The notes below the pieces were generated by a model, which saw nothing but the letters and a program-made list of their open reading frames with translations, did no database searches and had not been told where the DNA came from. Positions 46,364 through 54,571 of a DNA stretch of 64,000 bases are shown in pieces. The stretch is from Burkholderiaceae bacterium (lineage in GTDB: Bacteria; Pseudomonadota; Gammaproteobacteria; Burkholderiales; Burkholderiaceae_C). The stretch's first letter is position 1. Each line of letters begins with the position of its first letter. The position numbers and the translations under genes are program-made. The DNA lies in the NCBI GenBank assembly GCA_919902775.1, contig CAKKRJ010000017.1:1-64000 (forward strand), read 5' to 3'.

Positions 46364-47101
46364 TCACTCCACCCAGTGGGTGAAGTCTTGCGCCGACACG
46401 CGGGTGGTCTGGAAGGTGTTGACCAGGGCCGATGCGTCGGCATAACCCAGCGCCATGCCGCACACCACCATTTCGTTGTCGCCCGCGCCCACATGGTGCA
46501 AGATGATTTTGGAAAAACCGTTCCACGCCGCTTGCGGGCAGGTGTGCAGGCCACGCGCGCGCGCAGCCAGCATGATGCTTTGCAAGAACATGCCGTAGTC
46601 GAGCAAGCTGCCCCGGCCCATGACTTTGTCGATGGTGAAAATCAGGCCCACAGGGGCATCGAAAAAGCGGAAGTTTTGCTGATGCTGCGCGTGCATGCGG
46701 TCTTTGTCGCCCTTGCCGATGCCCAGCACGCCATACAGGCCAAAGCCGCATGCGCGGCGGCGGTCGATGTAGGGGCTGACCCATTTTTCAGGGTAATAGT
46801 CGTAAGACTCGGCGTAGTCAGCGGCCAGCGCCGGGTTGGCGCCGATGGCATCGTGCGCGGCGCAGGTCTTGGCCACCAGCGCGTCACGTTGGGCGCCTTG
46901 CAACACATAGACCTTCCAGGGCTGGGTGTTGGTGCCGCTGGGCGCGCGGGCCGCCACTTGCAGCACTTCTTCCAGCACGCTGCGTTCCACCGCCTGGGGT
47001 AAAAAAGCGCGGGCCGAAAAACGGCTCAAGATGGCGGTGTCCACGCTGGCCGCATCGCTCACGCGGGCGCTGACTTGTTGCTCGATGTGGGGAATGCTCA
47101 T
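46364..47101 (-). CDS. Nitroreductase-family FMN oxidoreductase
   Basis: A 245-residue FMN enzyme with the N-terminal FMN-phosphate motif SRFSARAFLPQAVE, ARAPSGTNTQPWKVYVL, and a C-terminal second FMN segment (VVCGMALGYADASALVNTF). Family members reduce nitro groups, quinones or enoate-like bonds with NAD(P)H. It overlaps the thioesterase stop by 4 nt and is followed by the fused permease, so it is the third gene of the operon. The substrate is not evident. Confidence 0.87.
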   Translation of the reverse strand: MSIPHIEQQVSARVSDAASVDTAILSRFSARAFLPQAVERSVLEEVLQVAARAPSGTNTQPWKVYVLQGAQRDALVAKTCAAHDAIGANPALAADYAESYDYYPEKWVSPYIDRRRACGFGLYGVLGIGKGDKDRMHAQHQQNFRFFDAPVGLIFTIDKVMGRGSLLDYGMFLQSIMLAARARGLHTCPQAAWNGFSKIILHHVGAGDNEMVVCGMALGYADASALVNTFQTTRVSAQDFTHWVE

Positions 47102-47538
47102 GTCAAAGTCTCCAGATAGGCTTTCAATGCGGGGGGCAAGGGCACGGGGCGGCGGGTTTCGCGGTCCACATACACATGGACGAAATGACCGCGGGCGGCG
47201 GTCATCTCTTCGCCTTGGGCGAACAAGCCCACCTCGTAGCGCACGCTGGAGGTGCCCAGCTTGGCCACACGGATGCCCGCGTCAATGGTTTGGGGGAAGG
47301 CCAAGGGTGCAAAGTAAAAACACTGTGTTTCCACCACCAGACCGATGGTGCTGCCCGCGTGGATGTCCAGCACACCCTGCTCGATCAGGGTTGCATTCAC
47401 GGCCGTGTCGAACCAGCTGTAGTACACCACGTTGTTCACATGGCCATAAACGTCGTTGTCCATCCAGCGGGTGCTGATGGCGCGAAACGCGTGGTAGCTG
47501 CTGCGGGTGTCGGCTTGGGGTTTGGCAGGCGTGTTCAT
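47098..47538 (-). CDS. Hotdog-fold acyl-CoA thioesterase (4HBT type)
   Basis: The 146-residue single hotdog domain has the 4-hydroxybenzoyl-CoA thioesterase active-site motif RWMDNDVYGHVNNVVYYSWF, with the catalytic Asp. It hydrolyses an acyl-CoA, probably short-chain or aromatic. Overlaps both neighbours by 4 nt (deacetylase upstream, nitroreductase downstream), so it is a true operon member. Confidence 0.88.
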   Translation of the reverse strand: MNTPAKPQADTRSSYHAFRAISTRWMDNDVYGHVNNVVYYSWFDTAVNATLIEQGVLDIHAGSTIGLVVETQCFYFAPLAFPQTIDAGIRVAKLGTSSVRYEVGLFAQGEEMTAARGHFVHVYVDRETRRPVPLPPALKAYLETLT

Positions 47539-48464
47539 CGCCCGAGATTGTGCCAGCGTTGCCAGCCCTCCAAAGCCACGCGCCAGGTCTGCATTTGCAC
47601 CTGCACCGTGGTTTCAATGTCGTGGCCATAGCCGCCCCCCATGCACAGCACCAGCGGCAGCCGGCGTTGCCAGGCCCAGTCCAGCACCACCTGGTCACGC
47701 GCCTGCATGCCATCGCTCGTCAATTTGAGTCGGCCCAATCGGTCGCCTTCATGCGGATCGGCCCCGGCCAGGTAGATCACCAGATGCGGGTCAAACCGGT
47801 CTTGCAAACCCTGCAGCGCCTGCTGCAGCGCGGCCAGATAGGGCCCGTCGGTGCAGCCGTCGGGCAGGCCCACGTCCAGGTCGCTGGACTCCTTGCGAAA
47901 CGGGAAATTTTTCTCGCCATGTAGCGACAAGGTGAACACGCTGGGGTCGTCCGCAAAAATATGGGCCGTGCCATTGCCCTGGTGCACATCCAGGTCAATC
48001 ACGGCCACCTGCAGCAAGCGCCGCGCATGCCGCCAAGCCTCGGCCTGCATCAGCCGGGTGGCAACCGCCATGTCATTGAACACACAAAAACCACCGCCCT
48101 TGTGCGCATAGGCGTGGTGCGTTCCCCCGGCCAGGTTGCCCGCCACGCCCTGCGACAGCGCATCGCGGGCGGCGGCCACCGTGGCCCCCACCGAACGGCG
48201 CGCCCGCTCGGCCATGGCGAGGCTCCACGGGAAACCGATTTCGCGCTGCAACGCTGCATCCAGAAGGCCAGTGGCCACGCCCTGGATGTACGCGGGCGTG
48301 TGCACCAGCGCCAGCTCGCCATCGCTGGCAGCGGGCGCTTCGCGCAGCTGCACCCCGGGCAATTCAGCGCTCAACCGGTCCCGCAGGCGGCTGTACTTGT
48401 GCATGGGAAAGCGGTGGCCCTCGGGCAAAGGCAAGACAAAGTGATCGGCGTAGTAAGCGTGCAT
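47535..48464 (-). CDS. Histone deacetylase-family amidohydrolase
   Basis: The 309-residue zinc hydrolase is of the HDAC/AcuC/acetylpolyamine amidohydrolase family. The catalytic His pair is in AGGTHHAYAHKGGGFCVFND. Zinc ligands are Asp and His in VIDLDVHQGNGTAHIF and Asp in YLAGADPHEGDRLG. The transition-state Tyr is in MGGGYGHD. It removes acyl groups from amines (acetylpolyamines, acetyl-lysine or small amides). First gene of the six-gene operon, starting at ATG 48464. The 191 bp upstream also hold the divergent phasin promoter. Confidence 0.9.
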   Translation of the reverse strand: MHAYYADHFVLPLPEGHRFPMHKYSRLRDRLSAELPGVQLREAPAASDGELALVHTPAYIQGVATGLLDAALQREIGFPWSLAMAERARRSVGATVAAARDALSQGVAGNLAGGTHHAYAHKGGGFCVFNDMAVATRLMQAEAWRHARRLLQVAVIDLDVHQGNGTAHIFADDPSVFTLSLHGEKNFPFRKESSDLDVGLPDGCTDGPYLAALQQALQGLQDRFDPHLVIYLAGADPHEGDRLGRLKLTSDGMQARDQVVLDWAWQRRLPLVLCMGGGYGHDIETTVQVQMQTWRVALEGWQRWHNLGR

Positions 48465-48533
48465 AGGGCGGCGTGGGCTGGACCCGATTCTAGAAAACGC
48501 TCTCTAAATTGGCTGCGGGGCGGGTCAATCCCC

Positions 48534-48561
48534 TTGCAATGCAACGCAAAAACCCTAAAAT
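48534..48561 (+). promoter_or_regulatory. Candidate phasin promoter with TGC/GCA palindromes
   Basis: TTGCAA (48534-48539) and TAAAAT (48556-48561), spaced 16 bp, form a fair sigma-70 promoter. TTGCA-A-TGCAA at the -35 and a second TGC-rich palindrome TGCACTGCA at 48573-48581 resemble the TGC...GCA sites bound by the PHA repressor PhaR in other bacteria. The sites are seen; PhaR binding is inference. Confidence 0.5.
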
Positions 48562-48655
48562 TGGAACTATGCTGCACTGCAACAAAGTTGTACGGCCCCA
48601 AGCCAGTTTCGGCGCAGTCCTTTGAACCCCCCTTATTTTTGACCTGGAGATTCTC

Positions 48656-49192
48656 ATGATGACCGCTGAACAAATCGTCGCCTCGCACAAAGCCAATGTG
48701 GAAACCCTGTTTGGCCTGACCGCCAAAGCTTTCGAAGGCGTGGAAAAACTGGTCGAGCTGAACCTGAGCGCTGCCAAAGCCGCGCTGGACGAGTCCGCCA
48801 ACAACACCCAAGCCGCCTTGAGCGTGAAAGACGCACAGGAACTGGTGGCCATGCAAGCCAACCTGTTCCAGCCTTTGGCAGAAAAAACAGCGGCTTACAG
48901 CCGTCACCTGTACGACATCGCTTCCGGCACCAGTGGCGAATTCACCAAGGCTTTTGAAGCCCAAGCCGCCCTGGCACAAAAGCAATTCAGCACACTGGTT
49001 GACAGCGCTGCATCCAACGCGCCTGCCGGTTCCGAGCAAGCCGTGGCCATGATGAAGGGTGCCGTGACTGCCGCCAACAGCGCTTTCGAATCGGTGCAAA
49101 AAGCCGTCAAGCAAGCCACCGACCTGGCCGAATCCAACCTGGCCGCCGTGACCCAGAGCACCGCCCCCAAGGCCGCGGCCAAAAAGAAGTAA
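48656..49192 (+). CDS. phaP: Phasin (PHA granule-associated protein)
   Basis: A 178-residue amphipathic helical protein that coats polyhydroxyalkanoate granules. It has the phasin_2 pattern [60 protein letters not shown], and an Ala/Lys-rich tail (APKAAAKKK). GGAGATT precedes the ATG; ATG at 48659 is an alternative. The gene is monocistronic, with a candidate PhaR-type promoter upstream and a strong terminator downstream (49294-49324). Confidence 0.93.
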   Translation: MMTAEQIVASHKANVETLFGLTAKAFEGVEKLVELNLSAAKAALDESANNTQAALSVKDAQELVAMQANLFQPLAEKTAAYSRHLYDIASGTSGEFTKAFEAQAALAQKQFSTLVDSAASNAPAGSEQAVAMMKGAVTAANSAFESVQKAVKQATDLAESNLAAVTQSTAPKAAAKKK

Positions 49193-49293
49193 TTTGAATT
49201 CTCTGGCGGGCTGGGAAAAAAGCCTGCCAGTGCATTTGCAAGTTGTCTCCTCGGATCTCTTTGAATTTCGTCTGGGAAACAGGGATCCCTTCA

Positions 49294-49324
49294 AGGGCTG
49301 ATCGCAAGATCAGCCCTTTTTTTT
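49294..49324. terminator. Terminator between phasin and patatin genes
   Basis: Perfect stem AGGGCTGATC / GATCAGCCCT with GCAA loop and a run of eight T on the plus strand. The genes converge here. Confidence 0.9.
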
Positions 49325-49330
49325 GCCCGC

Positions 49331-50296
49331 TCAGCGGCCCGCCTCGAACGCGGCAAGGCGTGCTTTCAATGCGGGCAACATCGCCCGCATCGCCACACGG
49401 CCAGCTTCGATGGACCGCAGGCGGGCACCGAAGTCGGCGCTTTTCACGCCCGACAAGGCCGGACGCACCACCAAATCAGCCTCTTTCAAGGCCAGGGTGT
49501 TGATGCTTTTGCCCATGATGGCGAAGGTTTGCATCAAGATCTGAAACGTGTCCCCATAAGGGTTGCCTTCGGGGTCGCTGGAAATATCCACCGCGATCAC
49601 AAAATTGGCCCCCAAATCCCGCGTCTGGCGAACCGGCACGGGCGCCACCAAGCCTCCGTCCACATACTCACGGTCGCCCACACGCACCGGCTGGAACACA
49701 GCGGGCACGGCGCTCGAGGCCCGCACGGCCCCGCCTGTGTTGCCGCGCCGGAAGGTGATGGACTCGCCACTGCCCAGGTCGGTGGCCACGATCCCCAAAG
49801 GAATTTTCATCTGCTCCATGCTGCGCCCGCCCACCTGCAAGTTCACGTACTTGGCCAGGGCCTCGCCTCGCAAAGCACCCCGGTTCAAAATGGGCAACAT
49901 CCAGTCGGTGATGTCGGCTTCCTGCATGGTCTCGGCCACGCGCACCAGCTCTGCGGGAGTTTTGCCGCTGGCATACAAAGCCGCCACCAAACTCCCCGCC
50001 GAAGTGCCCACCACGTGACTGGGGCGCAAACCGGCTTCTTCCAGCACCTGGATCACGCCCACATGGGCAAAGCCACGCGCGGCCCCGCCCCCCAGGGCCA
50101 AGCCCAAGCGGACCTCGCGCCGCTCAGCTGAGGTTGCTGCGCCGTGCTCTGCGGGAGACATGGGTGCCAAATTGCTGCAAGCGGCCAAGCCGCTGGCCAA
50201 CACCACGGCCAGCAAAGATGACCACCAACGGCGTGGCGCCTGGCCTGACGTCTGTGCAAACACACCCTGTGTTTGCACCGGTTGCACTGATTTCAT
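49331..50296 (-). CDS. Patatin-like phospholipase, predicted lipoprotein
   Basis: The 321-residue protein has a lipoprotein-type signal (hydrophobic stretch then SGLAACSN, with the lipidated Cys near residue 40) and a patatin domain. The oxyanion loop is LALGGGAARGFAHVG, the catalytic Ser is in VGTSAGSLVA, and the Asp is in EYVDGGLVAPVP. It acts on lipids on the periplasmic or outer-membrane side. ATG 50296 is chosen; an in-frame TTG at 50308 adds four residues. It diverges from the Fe3+-binding protein across a Fur-box-like site. Confidence 0.88.
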   Translation of the reverse strand: MKSVQPVQTQGVFAQTSGQAPRRWWSSLLAVVLASGLAACSNLAPMSPAEHGAATSAERREVRLGLALGGGAARGFAHVGVIQVLEEAGLRPSHVVGTSAGSLVAALYASGKTPAELVRVAETMQEADITDWMLPILNRGALRGEALAKYVNLQVGGRSMEQMKIPLGIVATDLGSGESITFRRGNTGGAVRASSAVPAVFQPVRVGDREYVDGGLVAPVPVRQTRDLGANFVIAVDISSDPEGNPYGDTFQILMQTFAIMGKSINTLALKEADLVVRPALSGVKSADFGARLRSIEAGRVAMRAMLPALKARLAAFEAGR

Positions 50297-50316
50297 TTTT
50301 TCTTTCAAATCTTATT

Positions 50317-50335
50317 GATAATGATTCGCATTTGG
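50317..50335 (+). promoter_or_regulatory. Fur box
   Basis: GATAATGATTCGCATTTGG matches the 19 bp Fur consensus GATAATGATAATCATTATC at 13 positions, with the left half perfect. It lies between the divergent patatin gene and the Fe3+-binding protein gene, 43 bp before the latter's ATG, so iron repression of that gene is likely. Confidence 0.7.
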
Positions 50336-50377
50336 ATTAAACTTGCTGCATCGCCAACACACTTCCCCGTGACGACC

Positions 50378-51421
50378 ATGACACTGTCCCAATCTCTCGT
50401 GAGCATCGCCTGCTTTTTGGCCGTTTCAACGACCATGGCGCAAGACAAAGTCCTGAACATCTACTCGGCCCGGCACTACCCGACCGATGAAGCCCTGTAC
50501 AGCGACTTCACCAAAGCCACGGGCATCAAGATCAACCGTGTCGATGCCGACGATGCCGGTATTCTCGCCCGTCTGAAGGCCGAGGGCGCGGCTTCCCCCG
50601 CCGACGTGATTTTGCTGGTGGACGCCGCCCGCCTGTGGCGCGCCGAAATCGATGGACTGTTCCTGCCCGTCAAGTCCAAAGTGCTGGATGACGCCATCCC
50701 GGCCACTTTGCGCGCCAAACCGGCGGACAACGGTGGCACCGCGTGGTTTGGCCTGTCCACCCGCGCCCGTGTGGTGGTGTTCGACAAACTCAAATTCAAA
50801 AAATCGGACTTTGACAGCTACGAAAAGCTGGCTGCCCCCCAATTCAAAGGGCAGCTGTGCATTCGCTCGGGCTCACACCCCTACAACCTGAGCCTGTTTG
50901 GCGCGATGACCGAACACCTGGGCGCAGAAAAAACCGAGGCCTGGCTCAAGGGCATGGTGGGCAACATGGCCCGCAGCCCCAAGGGCGGCGACACGGACCA
51001 AATCAAGGGCGTGGCCTCGGGTGAATGTGGCGTGGCGGTCACCAACACCTATTACCTGGCCCGCATGATGCGTTCGAGCAACCCGGCCGACAAAGCCGTG
51101 GCCGAAAAAGTCGGCGTGGTTTTCCCCAACCAAAGCAGCTGGGGCACGCATGTGAACGTGGCCGGTGGCGCTGTGGCACGCCATGCCAAGAACACAGACA
51201 ACGCGGTGAAGTTTCTGGAATACCTGGCCAGCCCTTCGGCACAAAACCACTTTGCCAATGGCAACAACGAATGGCCCGTGGCCAAGGGCGTGAGTTTTGA
51301 CAACCCGGCCCTCAAGGCCATCACCGGTGGCAGCTTCAAAAGCGAGCTGATCCCGATCAGCGCGGTGGGCATGAACCAGATCAAAGTCCAGCAGATGCTG
51401 GACCGGGTCGGCTTCAAGTAA
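50378..51421 (+). CDS. Periplasmic ferric-iron ABC transporter substrate-binding protein (FutA/FbpA-like)
   Basis: The 347-residue protein has a cleavable signal peptide (ends around STTMAQD) and the iron-binding fold. N-terminal ligand Tyr lies in LNIYSARHYPTDE, and the twin-Tyr motif is in AVTNTYYLARMMR. It captures free Fe3+ in the periplasm. Start ATG 50378 follows the Fur box; a GTG nine bases earlier is possible. No permease or ATPase of this system is encoded next to it, so it must work with a transporter encoded elsewhere. Confidence 0.9.
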   Translation: MTLSQSLVSIACFLAVSTTMAQDKVLNIYSARHYPTDEALYSDFTKATGIKINRVDADDAGILARLKAEGAASPADVILLVDAARLWRAEIDGLFLPVKSKVLDDAIPATLRAKPADNGGTAWFGLSTRARVVVFDKLKFKKSDFDSYEKLAAPQFKGQLCIRSGSHPYNLSLFGAMTEHLGAEKTEAWLKGMVGNMARSPKGGDTDQIKGVASGECGVAVTNTYYLARMMRSSNPADKAVAEKVGVVFPNQSSWGTHVNVAGGAVARHAKNTDNAVKFLEYLASPSAQNHFANGNNEWPVAKGVSFDNPALKAITGGSFKSELIPISAVGMNQIKVQQMLDRVGFK

Positions 51422-51440
51422 GCCCTGCGCCAGCCGCCTG

Positions 51441-51490
51441 TAAAAGAACAGCCTTCGGCCGCAGGGGCGGCCTCCCACAAAAACGCCCAA
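51441..51490. repeat. REP-like dispersed element, copy 3 (left arm only)
   Basis: Only the left arm is present (GGCCGCAGGGGCGGCCTCCC followed by CACAAAAACG). The right arm seen at the other copies is missing, so this is a half copy, between the iron-binding protein gene and the TonB-dependent receptor gene. Confidence 0.7.
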
Positions 51491-51547
51491 GCCAGCCATT
51501 CACCGCCCCGTGCGCCGGTGATAGCCAGCCATTGACCTCAGCCAACT

Positions 51548-51564
51548 GCCGGACGGTGTCCGGC
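51548..51564 (+). other. GC-rich hairpin overlapping the receptor's translation start region
   Basis: GCCGGAC-GGT-GTCCGGC, a perfect 7 bp stem with a 3 nt loop, ends 4 nt before the ATG at 51569. No Shine-Dalgarno sequence is visible, so the hairpin may hide or mark the initiation region, or the true start may be ATG 51584. It could also act as a weak terminator for the preceding gene. Confidence 0.6.
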
Positions 51565-51568
51565 CTCA

Positions 51569-53854
51569 ATGACTCGCATCACCATGACTCAAAGACACAC
51601 CCACGTCCAAACATCCGCCCAATTGCTGCCACTGGCCGCCCTCATGTTGGCGGGCTCGTTCTCAGCACCGCAGGCTTTGGCACAAGAAGCCAGCGAAAAA
51701 ACCTTGAAGACAGTCACCGTCAAGGAAAAAGCCGAAGTCGCTGAAGGCAAAGACAGCCTGCGCGCAACGGAAACCAGCATCGGCAAAGGCCAGCAGGCAT
51801 TGCGCGACATTCCCCAGTCTGTGACCGTGGTGACCGAGCGCCTGATGGACGACCGCAACCTGGACACCGTCAAAGAGGCCCTCAAAAACACCGCAGGCAT
51901 CAGCTTCCTGGCAGCCGAAGGCGGGGAAGAAGACATCCGTTTGCGCGGCTTCTCGCTGCAAGCCACGGGCGACGTTTTTGTGGACGGTGTGCGGGATCCC
52001 GCGTTCTACGAACGCGACACGTTCAACCTCGACCGCCTCGAAGTGCTGCGGGGTTCGGCCTCGATGCTGTTTGGCCGCGGCTCCACAGGGGGCGCGGTCA
52101 ACCAGGTCAGCAAAGCCCCGCGCCTGATGGATGAAAGCCAGGTGGATCTGACCCTGGGCTCACACAACCACCGCCGCATCGTGGGTGACTTCAACAAGCA
52201 AACCGGCGAAAGCGCCGCACTGCGCATCACGGCCATGCACACCCAGGCCGACAACAACGGCGCGGGCAGCAGCTTGGACAAAAGCGGCGTGGCTGGGACT
52301 TACCGCTGGGGCATTGGTGAGCAAGACGAGTTCTCGGTCGGTCTGTACCACCTGGACAACAACAACGGCATGAACTACGGCATGCCCTGGATCAAACCCA
52401 CCCCCACTTCGTCGGCCCTGACCAGCACCGTGTTGCCGCTGGACCCATCCACTTATTACGGCATGGCCAGCGACTACAACGGGGGCAGTGCCACGCACGG
52501 CACCTTGAGCCACACCCACCGCTTTTCGGCAGACAGCACATTGAAAACGCAGATCCGCAAAGGCCAGTACACGCGTGATCAGCGCGCGGGCACGGTGCGG
52601 TTCGCGAATGCGGCCTCTCAACCCGACCTCACGGCGGTGTCTCTGGCCACCTTCGGCCCGAACACCGTGATCAACCGGGGCACCAACATCAAGATCCAGG
52701 ACATGGACACGCTGAATGTTCAAAGTGATTTCAGCAAGAAGTTTGAAGCCCTGGGCCTGAAGCACGAACTCCTGACGGGCATCGATCTGGCCACGGAAGA
52801 CAAAACCGTCTACGCCGTTCGCACGGCAGGCGCACAAGGCGGAGTCACGCTGAACAAACCCACCACGACCGTGGCCACACCCAACGACGGTGCCTGGTTG
52901 AATGAGGGCGCCCGCGTGCTGCGCGTGAACAACCAGTACACCAGCACCAGCTGGGGCGCGTACCTGCAAGACCTGGTGCAGGTGGCCCCGCACTGGAAAG
53001 TGCTGGGCGGCTTGCGCTACGACAGCCTCAAGGGGAACTACGACAGCTTTGGCAACCCCACCAACGCCACCGAGAACGGCCCCAAAACCTCTTACCAGAT
53101 GAACGTGGGCGAGTGGAGCAAACGCGCCGGCGTGCTGTTCCAACCGAACGATTTGCAGTCGTACCACTTCTCTTACGGCACCTCGTTCAACACCTCAGGC
53201 GACACCTATTCTCTGGGGGCCTCCAATGTGGATACACCGCCAGAACAATCGGTCAACCTGGAGCTGGGAGCGAAACTCGACTCGGCCGACAAGCGTTTCA
53301 CCACCCGCCTGGCCCTGTTCCGCGCCACCAAAAAGAACGAACGCAACACCGACCCGCTGTTGCCGGTGGTCACCCTCACAGGCAGCCGCTATGTCTCTGG
53401 GATCGAGATCGACATGGCAGGACGCCTGACACCCAAATGGGAAGTGTTCGGCTCCTTCACCTGGATGCCCGATGCCAAAGTCAGCAAAGCGGCGCCTTGC
53501 CCGGCCACCGGTGCATGCAGCCAAGGTGCGGCTGGCGAACGCGTGGGTGACCGCCCGGCCCTGACCCCTGTCCACAGCGGCAGCGCCTGGACCACTGTCC
53601 AGCTCACCAGCCAATGGCGTGTGGGCGGTGGCGTGACCTTCCGGGGACGTCAGACACCGACGCGTTCGGAGTTTGAGGTTCGCTCGTTTGTGGTGGCTGA
53701 CCTGATGGCTGAATACGCTTACAGCGACGCCCTGACCTTCAAGGCCAACATGAGCAACGTCACCAACAAGTTGTATGCCGATGCACTGTATCCCGCCCAC
53801 TACATCCCGGGTGCAGGCCGTCTGACGCAAGTCACTGCGTCTTACAAGTTTTGA
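51569..53854 (+). CDS. TonB-dependent siderophore receptor (Fiu/catecholate type)
   Basis: Outer-membrane channel that imports ferric siderophores using TonB energy. The 761-residue protein has a signal peptide (to about ALAQ), a TonB-box region (LKTVTVKE), the plug domain (IPQSVTVVTERLM, EDIRLRGFSLQATGDVFVDG, LRGSASMLFGRGSTGGAVNQ) and a 22-strand barrel ending in ASYKF. The plug pattern matches the Fiu/FhuE-like siderophore receptor class. It is paired with piuC as in the piuA-piuC and fiu-ybiX loci, which suggests catecholate siderophores. Start ATG 51569 or 51584. Confidence 0.92.
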   Translation: MTRITMTQRHTHVQTSAQLLPLAALMLAGSFSAPQALAQEASEKTLKTVTVKEKAEVAEGKDSLRATETSIGKGQQALRDIPQSVTVVTERLMDDRNLDTVKEALKNTAGISFLAAEGGEEDIRLRGFSLQATGDVFVDGVRDPAFYERDTFNLDRLEVLRGSASMLFGRGSTGGAVNQVSKAPRLMDESQVDLTLGSHNHRRIVGDFNKQTGESAALRITAMHTQADNNGAGSSLDKSGVAGTYRWGIGEQDEFSVGLYHLDNNNGMNYGMPWIKPTPTSSALTSTVLPLDPSTYYGMASDYNGGSATHGTLSHTHRFSADSTLKTQIRKGQYTRDQRAGTVRFANAASQPDLTAVSLATFGPNTVINRGTNIKIQDMDTLNVQSDFSKKFEALGLKHELLTGIDLATEDKTVYAVRTAGAQGGVTLNKPTTTVATPNDGAWLNEGARVLRVNNQYTSTSWGAYLQDLVQVAPHWKVLGGLRYDSLKGNYDSFGNPTNATENGPKTSYQMNVGEWSKRAGVLFQPNDLQSYHFSYGTSFNTSGDTYSLGASNVDTPPEQSVNLELGAKLDSADKRFTTRLALFRATKKNERNTDPLLPVVTLTGSRYVSGIEIDMAGRLTPKWEVFGSFTWMPDAKVSKAAPCPATGACSQGAAGERVGDRPALTPVHSGSAWTTVQLTSQWRVGGGVTFRGRQTPTRSEFEVRSFVVADLMAEYAYSDALTFKANMSNVTNKLYADALYPAHYIPGAGRLTQVTASYKF

Positions 53855-53876
53855 GTCTTGAACTGAAACATCGCCC

Positions 53877-54566
53877 ATGATCCGCGTCCTGCCCCAACTG
53901 CTCAGCCCGGAAACCGTGCTGCAAGCCCGACAACTGCTGTCGGGCCTGTCGCCAGTGGATTGGACCGATGGCCGCCACAGTGCCGGATCTCAGGCGCGCC
54001 AGGTCAAGTCCAATTTGCAACTGCCACACGACCATCCTGTGGCGCAGCAAATCCGTGCCTGGATCCTGGCGGGGCTGGACCAGTCGGCCACGTTTTTCTC
54101 GGCCGCACTGCCGCTGAAAATTTTCACGCCGCGCGTGAACCGTTACACCCCTGAATTTCCGCACTACGGGCTGCACATCGACAACGCCATTCGCCTGCGT
54201 GCCGATGGCGAACGCGTGCGCACCGACGTGTCGTGCACCGTCTTTTTGAACGATCCGGATGACTACGACGGAGGCGAACTGGTGGCGCAAGACCACGCAG
54301 CCAGCCACCGCGTCAAACTGCCCGCAGGGCACGCCGTGCTGTATCCCGGCAACACCTTGCACGAAGTCACACCCGTGACCCGTGGCCAGCGCTTGGCCTG
54401 TTTTTTCTGGATCGAAAGCATGGTGCGCTCCGACGAGCAACGCCGCATCCTGTTTGATCTGGACATGAACCTGCTCCAACTGCGCGCGCAACATGGCGAA
54501 ACGCCCGAGACCACCGCGCTGACGGGCGTTTACCACAACCTGTTGCGCCAATGGGCCAACACCTGA
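53877..54566 (+). CDS. piuC: PKHD-type Fe(II)/2-oxoglutarate hydroxylase PiuC/YbiX
   Basis: The 229-residue oxygenase has [13 protein letters not shown] (iron ligands His and Asp), [15 protein letters not shown] (second His and the 2-oxoglutarate Arg), and a C-terminal helical part ([18 protein letters not shown]). It sits directly downstream of the TonB-dependent receptor, the standard fiu-ybiX order. Its exact substrate is unsettled; a siderophore- or iron-related hydroxylation is assumed. The 3' end abuts the FMN oxidase gene, with no gap. Confidence 0.92.
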   Translation: MIRVLPQLLSPETVLQARQLLSGLSPVDWTDGRHSAGSQARQVKSNLQLPHDHPVAQQIRAWILAGLDQSATFFSAALPLKIFTPRVNRYTPEFPHYGLHIDNAIRLRADGERVRTDVSCTVFLNDPDDYDGGELVAQDHAASHRVKLPAGHAVLYPGNTLHEVTPVTRGQRLACFFWIESMVRSDEQRRILFDLDMNLLQLRAQHGETPETTALTGVYHNLLRQWANT

Positions 54567-54571
54567 AGCGC

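Noticed and set aside
44214..46445. Long plus-strand open frame antisense to the fused permease
   Set aside because: Shadow of the transporter genes; rich in His/Gln/Arg and without domains.
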